Shown piece by piece: positions 1 through 11,600 of a stretch of 64,000 nt of DNA (position 1 is the stretch's first letter; every line of letters starts with the position of its first letter). This DNA comes from Polytrichum commune (taxonomy: Eukaryota; Streptophyta; Polytrichopsida; Polytrichales; Polytrichaceae), in NCBI GenBank assembly GCA_950295325.1, contig OX485805.1, positions 24,849,501 to 24,913,500 on the forward strand, written 5' to 3'. The notes under the pieces were generated by a model that did not search any database, had not been told where the DNA came from, and worked only from the letters and a program-made list of their open reading frames with translations. The position numbers were made by a program, and so were the translations under genes.

Positions 1-1567
1 TGACGTGATCGGACATAATCCAGGCGTTCTCAAGGTCCCCACCCGGTTGCATCCGACGAACTAAATCCACCCCGCTTCCAGGACCAACCTCGGACATCTT
101 GAAGACGAACACCTTGTCGGCATCGTCACCTTGTCCTGGGAATTGGTTCCGTTGGACGTAGGCCCAATTGCTAATGCCTCGGAGCTTTGCGATGCCATCC
201 ATAACACCGAACCTCCGCAAAAATTTGAAAGAGGTAACCTTAGATCGAAGGTTTGGGGAATTCAACCCTCTACAGCTCTCAAACACAGGTTCGAGCTCTG
301 TTAAGGAGAGGAGACGGTGTTTCTCACTATTTTCAGAAAGGAGGAACTCACCAACAATGTCCTTGCTGGCTTCAAGGACGATCTTGCTGTACGTGGCCTG
401 AGGCGTACGCTCAACGTGCTCCTCGAGAAGAGCATTGATGCGCTTCCGACTGTCTCTGCAGTCCCCAACCTTCACTGGATGTTGATGGTTTCCGATATGA
501 ATGCAGGCCCTTTGGGAGAAATTCTTCCCATGGACGTAGAAAATATTCGCCTCGCAAAGTGCAATGCATTTGGGAGGCTGTTTGCAGATCCTGCACACAA
601 GAGTAGATCCGGATGGCACAATGCCAGAGAGAGGGAAAGGCTGAGTAGTGAAACCATCAAATTCCGTGTCGTTGACATGAGAGATACGATGGGCGCGTTG
701 AAGGAAATCACAACAAGTGTTTTGGCATTGGAGATGGCCAACACAGGTAGAGGAACGAAATACAAGGCCAACGTCGTTTGTAATGTTGGTGGTCTGAGTC
801 TTCGTCCAAACATGGCCATCATATTGCTTGTCCATGCCGTCCATGGACCTGGCCCTGGAAAGAGATGAAGAGACTTCTGGTGCAGGCAGGACAAATAACT
901 GGGTACCATCGAAACGAGGGGGGAGGTGATTAACCTCTTGGATTTTGATCTTATCGTAATCTATTTTGTTGAGGACGCTTTTACTACCGGGTATAGAACC
1001 TAGACGACGAAGACATTGAACAATAGGTGGAGGAGGTTTGGACGTAGACGGTACGGAAGGAGATAAAGGAACATAGCGAGAAGGCGAAGGCACTACAAAG
1101 GAATCAGAGGGAAACAGAGGGGAATCATGAATATCAGCCTTCCTCATAGATACATCTTCAGTCGAAGAATCAGACAAGTCTACAACGTTGTCTATATCAG
1201 GCTCGGTCTTGACACTTACTACGGGAGGTGTGCTAAAGTCAACAGTGGAAGATCAAAGAGGAGCATGGAGTTCTGTTGACACTCCCATCCGAGAATCTGG
1301 CCAACCCCAAACCCTATACTTTCCTGCGCCAAGCTCCCACACTACATTGTCATTGTCAGTTACCTTGGAGGGCTCATGGAATGTATGAACGAGCAATCCA
1401 GTATCATTGAAGATCTCACGATCTACCCATATTGTATTAACTTGAAGAGAGAACCTAATGCTAAGATGAAGCTCGGAGACAACAGCAATACCATGTGCAC
1501 CAATAGGGAAGAGAATAGGGACATCGTTGGCATTGGAACGAAGTTCGGCCATTGAGCTGGAAGCCAT
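1..1567 (-). pseudogene. Transposase-like protein with Cys/His zinc region, partial
   Basis: Reading the minus strand from the ATG at 1567-1565 gives an open frame to the left edge (522 codons), broken only by a TGA at 1255-1253 (codon 105). The first 104 residues are hydrophilic and then moderately ordered; residues 105-250 are Ser/Pro-rich. Cys residues begin at about C275 (CVGHLQC, then CC), followed at about C325 by CRIC, KC, LC and an H-x3-H-x-H group (HIGNHQH). This resembles the FLYWCH/GCM-type DNA-binding region of Mutator-like transposases. Downstream segments (EEHVERTPQA, GPGSGVDLVRRMQPGG) look like the start of a conserved catalytic part, cut by the window edge. The match to a multicopy, transposase-like family of non-flowering plants is from memory and is inference. 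The single TGA may be a real lesion, a sequencing error or a missed intron. Confidence 0.5.
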
Positions 1568-1693
1568 GAAGGCAAAAAAACAGAAACGTAAATGCACAAA
1601 GATGCAAAGATTTATAAGGAAGAAGAATGGTGAAGACAAACATTGTGATGTCACCATGTGCATCACCGAAGGAACAGAATTTAAGGAACTAAT

Positions 1694-1701
1694 GTATATA
1701 A
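1694..1701 (-). promoter_or_regulatory. TATA box of the transposase-like gene
   Basis: The minus strand reads TTTATATACATT here, about 125 bases upstream of the ATG at 1567. The spacing suits a TATA box with a leader of about 90 bases. Support is motif and distance only. Confidence 0.4.
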
Positions 1702-1745
1702 AAAAGGAGTAGAGGGATGTGAGCCCAAAATTGATGCCCACATTG

Positions 1746-2360
1746 GTTGTTAACACTTGTAAAATATTACAAGTGGTGTTTTGGTGATTTATGATTATTC
1801 ACAAAAATATAAAAAGAGTGAAGCTTGAAGAAAGCTTAGTTTGAAGCATTAAGCTTTTGTGGAGTGAATTTAAGTAGGAGAAGGACAAACCTTGGTAAAG
1901 TGTGGTAGGTAGAAAACCAAGGTTAGTTAAATGTTTGAATTAGGATCCTTGTTGATCATTTGAGGGAGGAAGGCTTAGGAGATAGGATTAGAGCCTACAA
2001 AGTAGGAGGAAATCTCGAGGGCTTATCGTGAGCCTTGAGGGTGCTCACCCCCTCAAACTCACTATATAATCCCTCATTCTTCCCTCACTCATCCTCTCTT
2101 TCCTTCGTGCTCGTTGGCACTCTACGTCTTATAAGTGTGGGTGCGTGGGAAGCAAGATAGGAGCACGTGTGTGTGCATGGATGTAAGGTTAGGAGCCAAG
2201 GCTAGTTGGCCTTGAAGAGGGCTTGACCTCTTATTAGTAATAGTTGGGCGTGAATGATTTAAAGTTCAATTTATGGCTTTGTTTGAATACTTGGATTTAC
2301 ATTGATTAGCCTTATATTTATGCGGATGTGCAAAGTCTCTTATTGGAGCATTTAGTTTTG
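1746..2360. other. Non-coding stretch, LTR-like features only
   Basis: No credible gene. It starts near TGTTAACACTTG with a small palindrome (1754-1775, CACTTGTAA and its complement). A TATA-like ACTATATAAT lies at 2061-2070, followed by a pyrimidine-rich tract. This could be an LTR or promoter fragment, but no primer site or partner LTR was found. Confidence 0.3.
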
Positions 2361-2815
2361 TTGGACTTCATATGAATTTTTGAGAGCCAAAAAACCTATA
2401 CTATGTCCAAACTTCCAAAAACTAGTGAAAAAGTGTAGATTCAAAGGGAACAGCTAGAATTGCGACCATATACTTTTTGGCAGTAGAAATATTATTGCAT
2501 ATTCATGTAGAGGACTTCATTACCTATCCATGGATACCAAGAACTCATTTTTTGGACTTCATATGAATTTTTGAGAGCCAAAAAACCGAGACTATGTCCA
2601 AACTTCCAAAAACTAGTGAAAAAGTGTAGGTTCAAAGGGAACAGCGTAGAATTGCGACCATATACTTTGTGGCAGTAGAAATATTATTGCATATTCATGT
2701 AGAGGACTTCATTACCTATCCATGGATACCAAGAACTCATTTCTTGGACTTCATATGAATTTTTGAAAGCCAAAAAACCGAGACTATGTCCAAACGTCCA
2801 AAAACTAGTGACACA
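2361..2815. repeat. 191-bp tandem repeat, about 2.4 copies
   Basis: Units start at 2361, 2552 and 2744 with TTGGACTTCATATGAATTTT and share almost all bases, so the period is 191-192. The third unit is cut at about 2815. No reading frame runs through the array. Confidence 0.9.
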
Positions 2816-3322
2816 CTCTTATAGTTTTTGACTTATGATGTTTAGACTTAAAGTGTTGGATTCATTAGGTAGGAAGGGGTGTGTGTAACTTTTGAATGTA
2901 TTGGTGATTGACCATTGAGGTTGAACTTAGTAATGGAATGTGAAGGCCTGTAAAGGAGAGGCCACCATAAGTTACACAAGTATTTGTTAATATTTAAACT
3001 TATGTGCTTCATGGAATCAACAAGCGAAGGTTCGTGCAGTAGTGTGGAATCAACGGCGAGGACTCGATTCACACGAGGGATATCTTTGAAGGCATGCGTG
3101 GCCAAAGCGGCCGGGTGGACTTTAAAGAAATACAAGGATGTGACATTACCCGAGATTAAGGAGTGTAAGAAGACATAGTATAGATTTGGCTAAGTTGCGT
3201 ATATTCCAACGATAGATTGGAATCATACATTGTGTTACAAAGAGAGAAATCTCTACATATCATTATAAACTTCTCCATTCGGGCTAGGACGAAATTGAAG
3301 GATGGAGGCTTTTTGGTGACAC
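2816..3322. other. Unassigned stretch with one small frame
   Basis: A 64-codon plus-strand frame (2984-3178, beginning MLIFKLMCFMESTSEG and ending KECKKT) looks mildly protein-like, but I recognise no family and see no partner exon. The rest holds nothing identifiable. Confidence 0.25.
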
Positions 3323-3497
3323 CCCGCCAGAGGATGGTGACCCAGGGTATGAGAAACTAAACCTCAAACCGTACCTTGGAGACAATGATGTGTTGCGGAG
3401 GCTTACCCCGCGGAAATTCCAGCTCTTCTATTTAGGCTTTAGCAATTGGAAACGAGACAATGATCCAAATTATAAAACCGTGCAACTGCCTTCGTAG
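3323..3497 (+). pseudogene. Internally deleted copy of the MYND gene
   Basis: This is a near-identical remnant of the gene at 43111-44766. It matches 43350-43410 (PPEDGDPGYEKLNLKPYLGD) and then jumps to 44656-44766 (DVLRRLTPR to VQLPS and TAG). About 1.24 kb is missing between them, and the join keeps the frame. The zinc finger and start are absent, and a stop lies just upstream in the same frame, so no functional product is expected. The same copia LTR follows the stop codon, so the copy arose as part of a larger duplication after that insertion. Confidence 0.85.
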
Positions 3498-3507
3498 CAT
3501 TTGCTCA

Positions 3508-5020
3508 TGTTGGATCGTTATCATCCAACCTCAAGTATTTTCTGCTAACCAGTTTTAAGTTCTGTCCATATATTTAGTATATATGATGTGTTGTTCTTCG
3601 TATCTATAGTTACTTCACTTCAATAAAGTTTAGCATTTCTCCATGGTATCAGAGCTGGGGTATCCCAGTGTAGAATCTTGTATAATGTCATCAGTTTGAG
3701 AGCGAGACCCGTACGGGTTCATCAGTAGAAACAAGAGATTGGAAGTTCATGGGTACCATGCATGACGTGATAGCGATAGAAAAATTGTTAGAAGGACCCT
3801 CCAACTTGAGAGTGTGGAGGGACACGGATCAAAATGTATACGAGAAAGAAGACTTGTGGGACCTGTTAGAGCCAGAGGAAGAAGATCTTGAAATGAACGA
3901 GTCAGGATTGATCAATGAAGGTCCGCACAGAAGGGGAGATTCCGTCAGACCACTAATGGAGAGGCAAGTCTTTCGAAGAAGGAAACTGATGGCCATCCAT
4001 TTGCTCAATCTAGTCGTTTCACCCAAAGTTCTACCTTTCATACGTGACGTCAAGACTACCAGTAGCATGGAACTTTTTGAACGAAAAATACAATGCACAG
4101 ACGATTGCGGATGTCATGGCATTGAGAAATCACTGGCATCTTCTTTTAGGATGCTGTAACTTTTATGCAAACCTTACCTGAACTCTTGGATGAGCTCAGA
4201 AATGCCGAACCCATTATCGATAATGACACAGCTATGCACAACATACTAACTGAGTTCTCTCATGATTTGCAATCTTCGTCAGGACAATCCCAATGAGCCG
4301 AGAATGCCAATACTCGACAATCTGGGGGCAAAGCTTCATCCTGAGGAGAATCCAAGCTCAAGCTCCGAAGTGGACATTCATTTAACGAAGCGTTGGTTTT
4401 CCGATTCTGCAATCAACCAGGTCGTATTAATATTGCACGCCATCGCATTGCTCCCAGTTCAGTAGTGCAACCTAATCCTAGGTGGCCTCTCCGAGGTCGT
4501 TTTGAAAGAGACAGTTATAGATTGAGTAGATGAATCTCTCCGTGTAGCACTCCAGGCATTGTCAATGGAAGATGGAAATTTATGGATCAATAACTCTGGA
4601 GCTTCACGACATTTCGCAGGAAATTCTCAGGCAATTTAATGCACTAGAGCCCAGTTCCTTATCTGGATCGGCAGTCTCTGCGGGGGGAACTAGTCACTCT
4701 ATAGAAGGCCATGGACGTATATTCTCACTCTTGTAGCACAACACTTTTGCAGCACCCGATGCCTATCACTTGACATCAAGACCACATTTCTTCACAAATT
4801 CAGATCTGAATATGTACAGAGTATGTCTTGGTGATGGCTAGAAATTATAGCAAAGCAGGACAGAGGTAGTCTATATGAATTCATGCTCAAGAATGAAGGA
4901 GGCAATGATCCGAGGTATGAAACCGTGAATCTGACTTCCTGGCACTTGCTCACACTTCCTTCTTCGGTGCTCGGGTCAGCCATCTCGTATGTCGGCTATG
5001 GCGTGCACAAGTTGCTGTGA
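3508..5020 (+). mobile_element. Degenerate short-LTR copia remnant, copy A
   Basis: A 136-bp LTR (3508-3643) starts TGTTGGATCG and ends CA. It is followed directly by the plant initiator-tRNA-Met primer site TGGTATCAGAGC (3644-3655). A gag-like frame at 3749-4159 has the copia pattern NLRVWRDTDQNVYEKEDLWD. Near 4575 a protease-like WINNSGASRHF appears, where active enzymes have DSG; the Asp is replaced by Asn. An SAGGTSHSIEGHG segment follows, then stops. No 3' LTR was found. Pol is missing, so the element is dead. Confidence 0.8.
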
Positions 5021-5384
5021 GTTAACAATTCAGACCAGGCAATCAACTCACTCTTGTAGCACACCACTTCGGCAGCACCCGACGCCTATCACTTCACATC
5101 AAGACCAGATTTCTTCAATGCAGAACTGATGAATACATACAGAATATCTCTTGGTTATGTCTATAAAAAGAAAAGCAAGACTGAGGAGGCCGATGGAATT
5201 CATGTTCAAGAATGTCAATTCTCAATTCCCTTCAAGCACTTGTTAGCCTGAATTTACAGTCCGACGGTCTCGCTTGCCCACTTCGGCCCGAATAGAAACA
5301 CTTCTCCGAGTGCTGCTTTGCGGCTTCAAAATGGCTCGGAGTCGTCTTGTGTGAATTGGTAGTGCAGTGTGCATTGAATTTTGT

Positions 5385-5690
5385 AGAGTAGAGGCGTCCA
5401 CAACCGATCACTTGAGAGATTCTGCGCCAAATCTAGAGAAGTCTAAGGCGATGCAATTTTTTCCCTCGTAGGAAGATAGAAATCAGAAGGACTGGAAATT
5501 TTTCGGTAATTTTACTTCTTGAGTTGAAATTATTTTGAAAGCAAAAGTTGGCCCGAACACATTACCAATCTCTACGGTTTGCCATCACCGCTCATTTTGA
5601 GACAAATTTCTCCTCACTTTAGCACTCAAACCAGGGACATGTGTCACAACATTATTGATTCTCTAGTGATACCATAACCGAAGTTGGAAA
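5385..5690 (+). repeat. Dispersed repeat R2, copy 1
   Basis: Starts near GTAGAGGCGTCCACAACCGA and ends near the ACATGTGTCA block. Related copies lie at 29400-29690 (plus), 46445-46740 (plus, the duplication partner) and 60750-61060 (minus). No coding capacity is seen. Confidence 0.75.
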
Positions 5691-6078
5691 AGGGGCAGCT
5701 TTATACACGGCGTGGGGCCAGCCTGAGCACCGGCCCGATTAAGCCCTCAATCCGGCCCCACTTTATGAACTTTTTTGGGACCCAACCTTGTCACATGTAA
5801 AGTGGCGAGGCCCAATTCTAGGGCCCGATGGTCTTGAGGGTTAAGTTTCATAGAACTTACCGTTTTCAATGTCCAGTGTTCTCAACAATTAAGTTTCACG
5901 ACACTTAATACTATGAGGGACGACATCTATAGAGTTGTGGTTAGCGAATCAAAATTGGGTCCCACTAGACTAAATTGGGGCCTTTGAATCTATTCTGGTG
6001 TCAAAATGCTCTTATAAATTTATCTACCATGTTCAATGGATTGACCGATGGGTGTGGTTTAGAAGGCATACCATATTC

Positions 6079-6905
6079 TTGATTAACAGCTTAAAAGTTT
6101 CATTTTTGTCTTGAGTGCATAATTAGCACCCTAATTGTTGTGTTATTAGCCTAATGCTATCATATTTACACTAATTGTTATCATATTAGACTAGTCATAG
6201 CCTAAGCCATATCATATGCTTGATTAAATGCTTAAATATTTCATTTCTATCTTAAGTGTGTGATTAGCACCCTGATTGTTGTATTATTAGCCTAATTGTA
6301 CCATATTTGTGCTAATTATTGTGTTAGTGGACTAACCCATTGAATAATGCATGCCAAATTCTTGATTGACAACTTAGAATGTTTTATTTTTATCGTAAGT
6401 GTATAGTTAGCGTCTTAATTGTTGTGTTATTACCCTATTGGTAACATACTTATACTAATTGTTGCCTTATTAGACCAACCCATAGCCTAAGCCATACCAT
6501 GTGTTTGATTAAATGCTTCAATATTTCATTTTTATCTTAAGTGTGTGATTAGCACCCTAATTGTTGTATTATTAGCCTAATGCTATCATATTTTAGCTAA
6601 TTGTTGCCTTATTAGACTAACCTATAGCTTAAGCCATACTACATGCTTGATTTAATGTTTGAATGTTTCACTTTTATCTTAAGTGTGTGATTAGCACCCT
6701 AATTATTGTATTATTAGCCTAATGCTATCATATTTTAGCTAATTGTTGCCTTATTAGACTAACCTATAGCTTAAGCCATACTACATGCTTGATTAAATGT
6801 TTGAATGTTTCACTTTTATCTTAAGTGTGTGATTAACACCCTAATTGTTGCCTTATTAGTCTAATGCAATCATATTTATGCTAATTATTGTGTAATTAGA
6901 AGAGT
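6079..6905. repeat. 142-bp tandem array, about six units
   Basis: Units begin with TTGATT at 6079, 6220, 6362, 6505, 6647 and 6789, so the period is 141-143. Each contains TTAGCACCCTAATTGTTG and ATTAGCCTAATGCTATC or variants. The array fills the centre of the transposon at 5692-7236; the last units are most alike. Confidence 0.9.
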
Positions 6906-6984
6906 GGAGTAAATAGGAGAGGAAAATAATTTACCCCAGTAGTGATTAACGGACAAGATGAGCTCAATCTAACGGAGGAGCCCA

Positions 6985-7050
6985 ATCGGGCCCTAGATGG
7001 GAGTTCGGGACAAGGAAAAGCTCATCCCGAACTCTTATCTAGGGCCCGAT
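6985..7050. repeat. Hairpin with 26-bp arms
   Basis: Arms 6985-7010 and 7025-7050 are inverted copies differing at about two positions (ATCGGGCCCTAGAT... against its complement), with a 14-base loop. It lies inside the transposon and may be a subterminal structure. Confidence 0.85.
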
Positions 7051-7245
7051 GGTTTGGCGCCAAAATTGTGCCACCTAGGATGCCACCTAGGATGCCACAT
7101 GGGATGAGTGAGTGTTCGGGCTGTTCCCAAGTATAAAGCCCTTGGGCCCGATTTGATGAAATCGAGCGATTTTATTGGCCCAAATTTTGAGAGTTCCAGC
7201 CGGCCCTCAATCCGGCCCGGAGTATAAAGTGGCCCTTAGGCTTAG

Positions 7246-7332
7246 GATCCATGTAGACTGTTTCGCCCACCAGATTCTAGTGGCATATACATTTCCAATA
7301 AACTATGGTTGGCGAGTGACCTACATGAAAAC
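7246..7332. repeat. Foldback MITE, copy A
   Basis: Starts near ATCCATGTAGACTG and ends near GAGTGACCTACATGAAAA. The two halves are rough inverted repeats (CGCCCACCAGATTCTAGTGG against GGTTGGCGAGTG). Related copies are at 23941-24049 and 46755-46864, with a split one at 23286-23935. Confidence 0.65.
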
Positions 7333-8155
7333 TAAGCCTTACAAACCATGAAACGTGGAATCTTATTTTAATCACCCACGAAAAGAAATAACCAAAATCA
7401 ATCCCAACCTAATCAAAACTATGCACCCTATAGATTCCCAACGAGGTTATGATCAAGAATAGGTGGTTCGACTTTTGGTTGTGATCATGCATCCATATTT
7501 TTCAAAAATGTCACACAAACATGACCAAAAGTCAAGGTTTACACCAATGTTGGACTAATATCGTCTTCTTTTCTTAATATCATTTGGATATATGTACCGA
7601 GGATTTCATATTTTTCTGACGGGTATGGATATGGTTATGTGTATTTGACAATATTTTGGTTTTCAACATCATTCAAGTCTATGTACCATGCCAGGACTTT
7701 CATACCTAGGTAAAATAAACCTAGTATCAATATGGTGTAGAATGGTATTGATCCAAATAATGACTCAAGTATACAAAATTCCCTCACCTTGACATACCCA
7801 CCCAATATCATGAATTTGATTGGTATGACAAGTTTAATACTCAAAGATAGGTTATTTGATACCATTATTGATGTTGATTATTGATACCATGCATTCACCT
7901 ATATTCGGTCCAACATTGGTTCACACTCCTCCATCGACCACATTCCACAAAGATGACTGTGCGAAATGCATGGCTCATTGGCTCTTCCATCTCTTGGGGT
8001 TTGTGTTCTGTATGATAACTTAGACAAGTTCATAAAGACATTGTTCAGGATAATCATCATCTCTCCTAAGCTCTTGAATAAGTAAGGAATCATTGGCTTC
8101 ATAGTTATCTACATGAACAAAGTTGGGCTTTGTGAGTGGATAAAACATCATCTAA

Positions 8156-8575
8156 GGTAGAAATACCATAACCCAATAACCATCCTCTAGCCGTGCACTA
8201 GACCGCCGTCATAATGGTGAAGTGCCATTTCTAAAACGGAACATGGCTCGGCGGCAACTTCAATGCATGTACACTTAGTGTAGTCAATGAGAGTCAAGTG
8301 TTAATGTACTCATGAGGTAACCAATTTAGGCGATGTTATGTATGGAAATGCGGAGTACCATGTTCGTTGTAGGGAGAATCTAGTGACCAAGTAGGGGGAT
8401 TGGACAACTTTCCACTTTGAAAAATTATAGCATCTTCTGTATAGGGCAAAAAAATATGAAATACCTTGCATTCTTCATGAATCCTTCTCGTCTATCATGG
8501 AAAATTATCTCATGATTGTCGAACTAGATCTTCAATACGAATCACCTTATTTTGACGATTATAGTATTTCTACCG
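8156..8575. mobile_element. Tourist-like MITE, 420 bp
   Basis: Absent from the matching place in copy B (ATCTAAGGTAGACTTG near 47670). The left end reads GGTAGAAATACCATAA and the right end is its complement (TTATAGTATTTCTACC). TAA flanks both sides (8153-8155 and 8576-8578), as in PIF/Harbinger elements. One extra G lies at the right junction. No coding frame. Confidence 0.75.
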
Positions 8576-8693
8576 TAAGGTAGACTTGTGCTATTTGAAT
8601 ACTTTTCTGTCAAAACTCACTTTCTTGTAGGACGTGAAACACGCAATTAGTGAAACACGAACACCAAAAAAAATCCAATGTTGTCAAAGAACT

Positions 8694-11600
8694 CTAATAC
8701 ATGAATCCCTCCGGTAATGACAGCAAGCTCTCACACCCAGAAAAATGAAATGTTCTCAAAGAAGTTAAGTTCTCCAACCCCTCCGGTAATGTCGTCAAGC
8801 TCCTACACTCAGACAAATCCAATGTTGTCAAAGAAGTCAAATTTCCCAATCCCTCCGGTAATGTCGTCAAGCTCCTACACTCAAACAAATCCAATGTTGT
8901 CAAAGAAGTCAAGTTTCCCAATCCCTCCGGTAATGTCGTCAAGCTCTCACACTCAGACAATTCCAATGTTGTCAATGAAGTCAAGTTCCCCAATGCCTCC
9001 GGTAATGTCGACAAGGTCGAACACCTAGACAAATCCAATGTTTTGAAAGATGTCAAGTTCCCCAATCCCTCCGGTAATGTCGTCAAGCTCCTACACTTAA
9101 ACAAATCCAATGTTCTCAAAAAAATCAAGTTCTCCAATCCCTCTGGTAATGTCGACAAGCTCGAACACCTAGACAAATCCAATGTTGTCAAAGAAGTCAA
9201 GTTCCCCAATCCCTCCGGTATTGTCGACAAGCTCGAACACCCAGACAAATCCAATGTTTTGAAAGAAGTCAAGTTTCCCAATCTCTCCGGTAATGTCGAC
9301 AAGCTCGAACACCCAGACAACCCCAATGTTGTCAAACAAGTCAAGTTTCCCATTCCCTCCCGTAATGTCGACAAGTTCCAATACCCAGACAAATCCAATG
9401 TTGTCAAAGAAGTCAAGTTTTCCAATCCCTCCGGTAATGTCAACACACGGGTAGGTCACTCTAAGGCATTTTTGTGCACCACGTGCAGCTGGGGGTTTTT
9501 TGTTTTGGGGCTATTTATCTTCAAGGGTTGAATTAAAGCCTCCCTATAATTACTTAAATTTCAAAAATGGCCCATTTGTTTGCACCCTTCCATTACTTAT
9601 ATTGTCCAAGTCACTGTAATTTTTTTTACTCTATATTCTTTTTAAATAATAAAAGCTAATCTACTTCCTAACGCATTGACAAGTGTTAAGGGAAACCATG
9701 GAAACAAAGAAGGGTGCAAACAGTAATATTATTGCAAACAAAGTTATGAAGAAAACACATAGGAGACCATAGCAAACATACTAAACATACCTTCAAGGAT
9801 CCTTATCTTCAGCCCCTATATTGATTTTACAAAAAAACAATGGCCCACATTTTATGTCCATCTAACTTACTTATAATGGGATTGTCTACATTTAATGGCC
9901 CCTTCATTATTTGGAATTCCTTTATAATTTTTATTTCAAATGATTTTAATCCTCTCTATATTATGCCGCACGTCGTTTTTAAAATGCACTAATTGACCTA
10001 CCCGTGTGTCAACAACCTCAAGCACCAAGACAATTTCAATGTTGTCAAAGAAGTAATGTTTCCCAATCCCTCTGGTAATGTGGACAAGCTCGCACACCCA
10101 GACAACCCCAATGTTGTCAAAGAACTCAAGTTTCCCAATCCCTCCGGTAATGTCGACAAGCTCGAACACGTAGACAAATCCAATGTTGTCAAAGAAGTCA
10201 AGTTCCCCAATGCCTCCGGTAATGTCGACAAGGTCGAACACCTAGACAAATCCAATGTTTTGAAAGAAGTCAAGTTCCCCAATCCCTCCGGCAATGTCGA
10301 CAACCTTAAACACCAAAACAATTTCAATGTTGTCAAAGAAGTCTAGTTCCCCAATCCCTCCGGCAATGACGTCAAGCTCTTACACTAAAACAATTTCAAT
10401 GTTGTCAAAGAAGTCAAGTTTCCCAATCCCTCCGGTAATGTCGACAACCTCGAACACCCAGACAAATCCAATGTTTTGAAAGAAGTCAAGTTCCCCAATC
10501 CCTCTAGTAATGTCGACAAGCTCGAACACCCAGACAAATCCAATGTTGTCAAAGAAGTCAAGTTCCCCAATCCCTCTGGTAATGTCGACAAGCTCCAACA
10601 CCCAGACAAATCCAATGTTTTGAAAGAAGTCAAGTTCCCCAATCCCTCCGGTAATGTCGTCAAGCTCCTACACTTAGACAAATCCAATGTTGTCAAAGAA
10701 GTCAAGTTTCCCAATCCCTCCGGTAATGTCGACAAGCTCCAATACCCAGACAAATCCAATATTGTCAAAGAAGTCAAGTTTCCCAATCCCTCCGGTAATA
10801 TCGACAAGCTCGAACACCCAGACAACCCCAATGTTGTCAAAGAAGTCAAGTTTCCCAATCCCTCCGGTAATGTCGACAAACTCAAACACGTAGACAAATC
10901 CAATGTTGTCAAAGAAGTCAAGTTCCCCAATGCCTCCGGTAATGTCGACAAGCTCGAACACCTAGACAAATCCAATGTTTTGAAAGAAGTCAAATTCCCC
11001 AATCCCTCCGGTAATGTCAACAAGCTCGAACACCTAGACAAATCCAATGTTTTGAAAGAAGTCAAGTTTCCCAATTCATCCGGTAATGTCGTCAAGCTCC
11101 TACACTTAAACAATTCCAATGTTCTCAAAGAAGTCAAGTTCCCCAATCCCTCTGGTAATGTCGACAAGCTCGAACACCCAGACAAATCTAATGTTGTCAA
11201 AGAAGTCAAGTTCCCCACTCCCTTAGATATTGTCCACAAGCTCGAAAACCCAGACAAATCCAATGTTTTGAAAGAAGTCAAGTTCCCCAATCCCTCCGGT
11301 AATGTCATCAAGCTCCTACACTTAGACAAATCCAATGTTGTCAAAGAAGTCAAGTTTCCCAATCCCTCCGGTAATGTCGACAAGCTCCAATACCCAGACA
11401 AATCCAATATTGTCAAAGAAGTCAAGTTTCCCAATCCCTCCGCTAATGTCGACAAGCTCGAACACCCAGACAACCCCAATGTTGTCAAAGAAGTCAAGTT
11501 TCCCAATCCCTCCGGTAATGTCGACAAGCTCGAACACGTAGACAAATCCAATGTTGTCAAAGAAGTCAAGTTCCCCAATGCCTCCGGTAATGTCGACAAG

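Larger units (their letters stand above)
5692..7236. mobile_element. Non-autonomous TIR element with internal minisatellite
   Basis: This 1.55-kb block is absent from the collinear copy B, where the sequence passes from ...GAAGTTGGAG straight to ACTTAGGG (about 46740). Its ends are imperfect inverted repeats: GGGCAGCTTTATACACGG on the left, and GGGCCACTTTATACTCCGG on the complement of the right. GC-rich subterminal parts repeat CAATCCGGCC. There is no transposase frame. I could not settle a target-site duplication. Confidence 0.8.
3323..8660. repeat. Segmental duplication, copy A
   Basis: Sequence from the MYND tail onward is collinear with 43350-47745 in the same orientation: MYND tail, copia LTR and gag, flanking blocks, the foldback at about 7250, the TGTTGGAC region and the end near 8660. 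Copy A carries two insertions missing from copy B (5692-7236 and 8156-8575). It lacks most of the MYND gene but keeps about 270 bases of pol-side sequence that B has lost. Confidence 0.9.

Noticed and set aside
317-868. Plus-strand frame of 183 codons and a minus-strand frame of 145 codons (472-909) at the left end
   Set aside because: They overlap the longer minus-strand frame at 1-1567, which alone shows ordered Cys/His motifs and a promoter; the others are its shadows.
7545-7920. Inverted TGTTGGAC ends (7549 plus, 7914 minus) as a transposon
   Set aside because: Similarity beyond about 13 bases is weak, and the block is part of the duplicated segment in both copies, so no insertion can be shown.
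8717-9028. Plus-strand frames rich in Ser, Lys and Pro within the LRR array
   Set aside because: They arise from the third frame of the same 72-base units and carry no independent signal.
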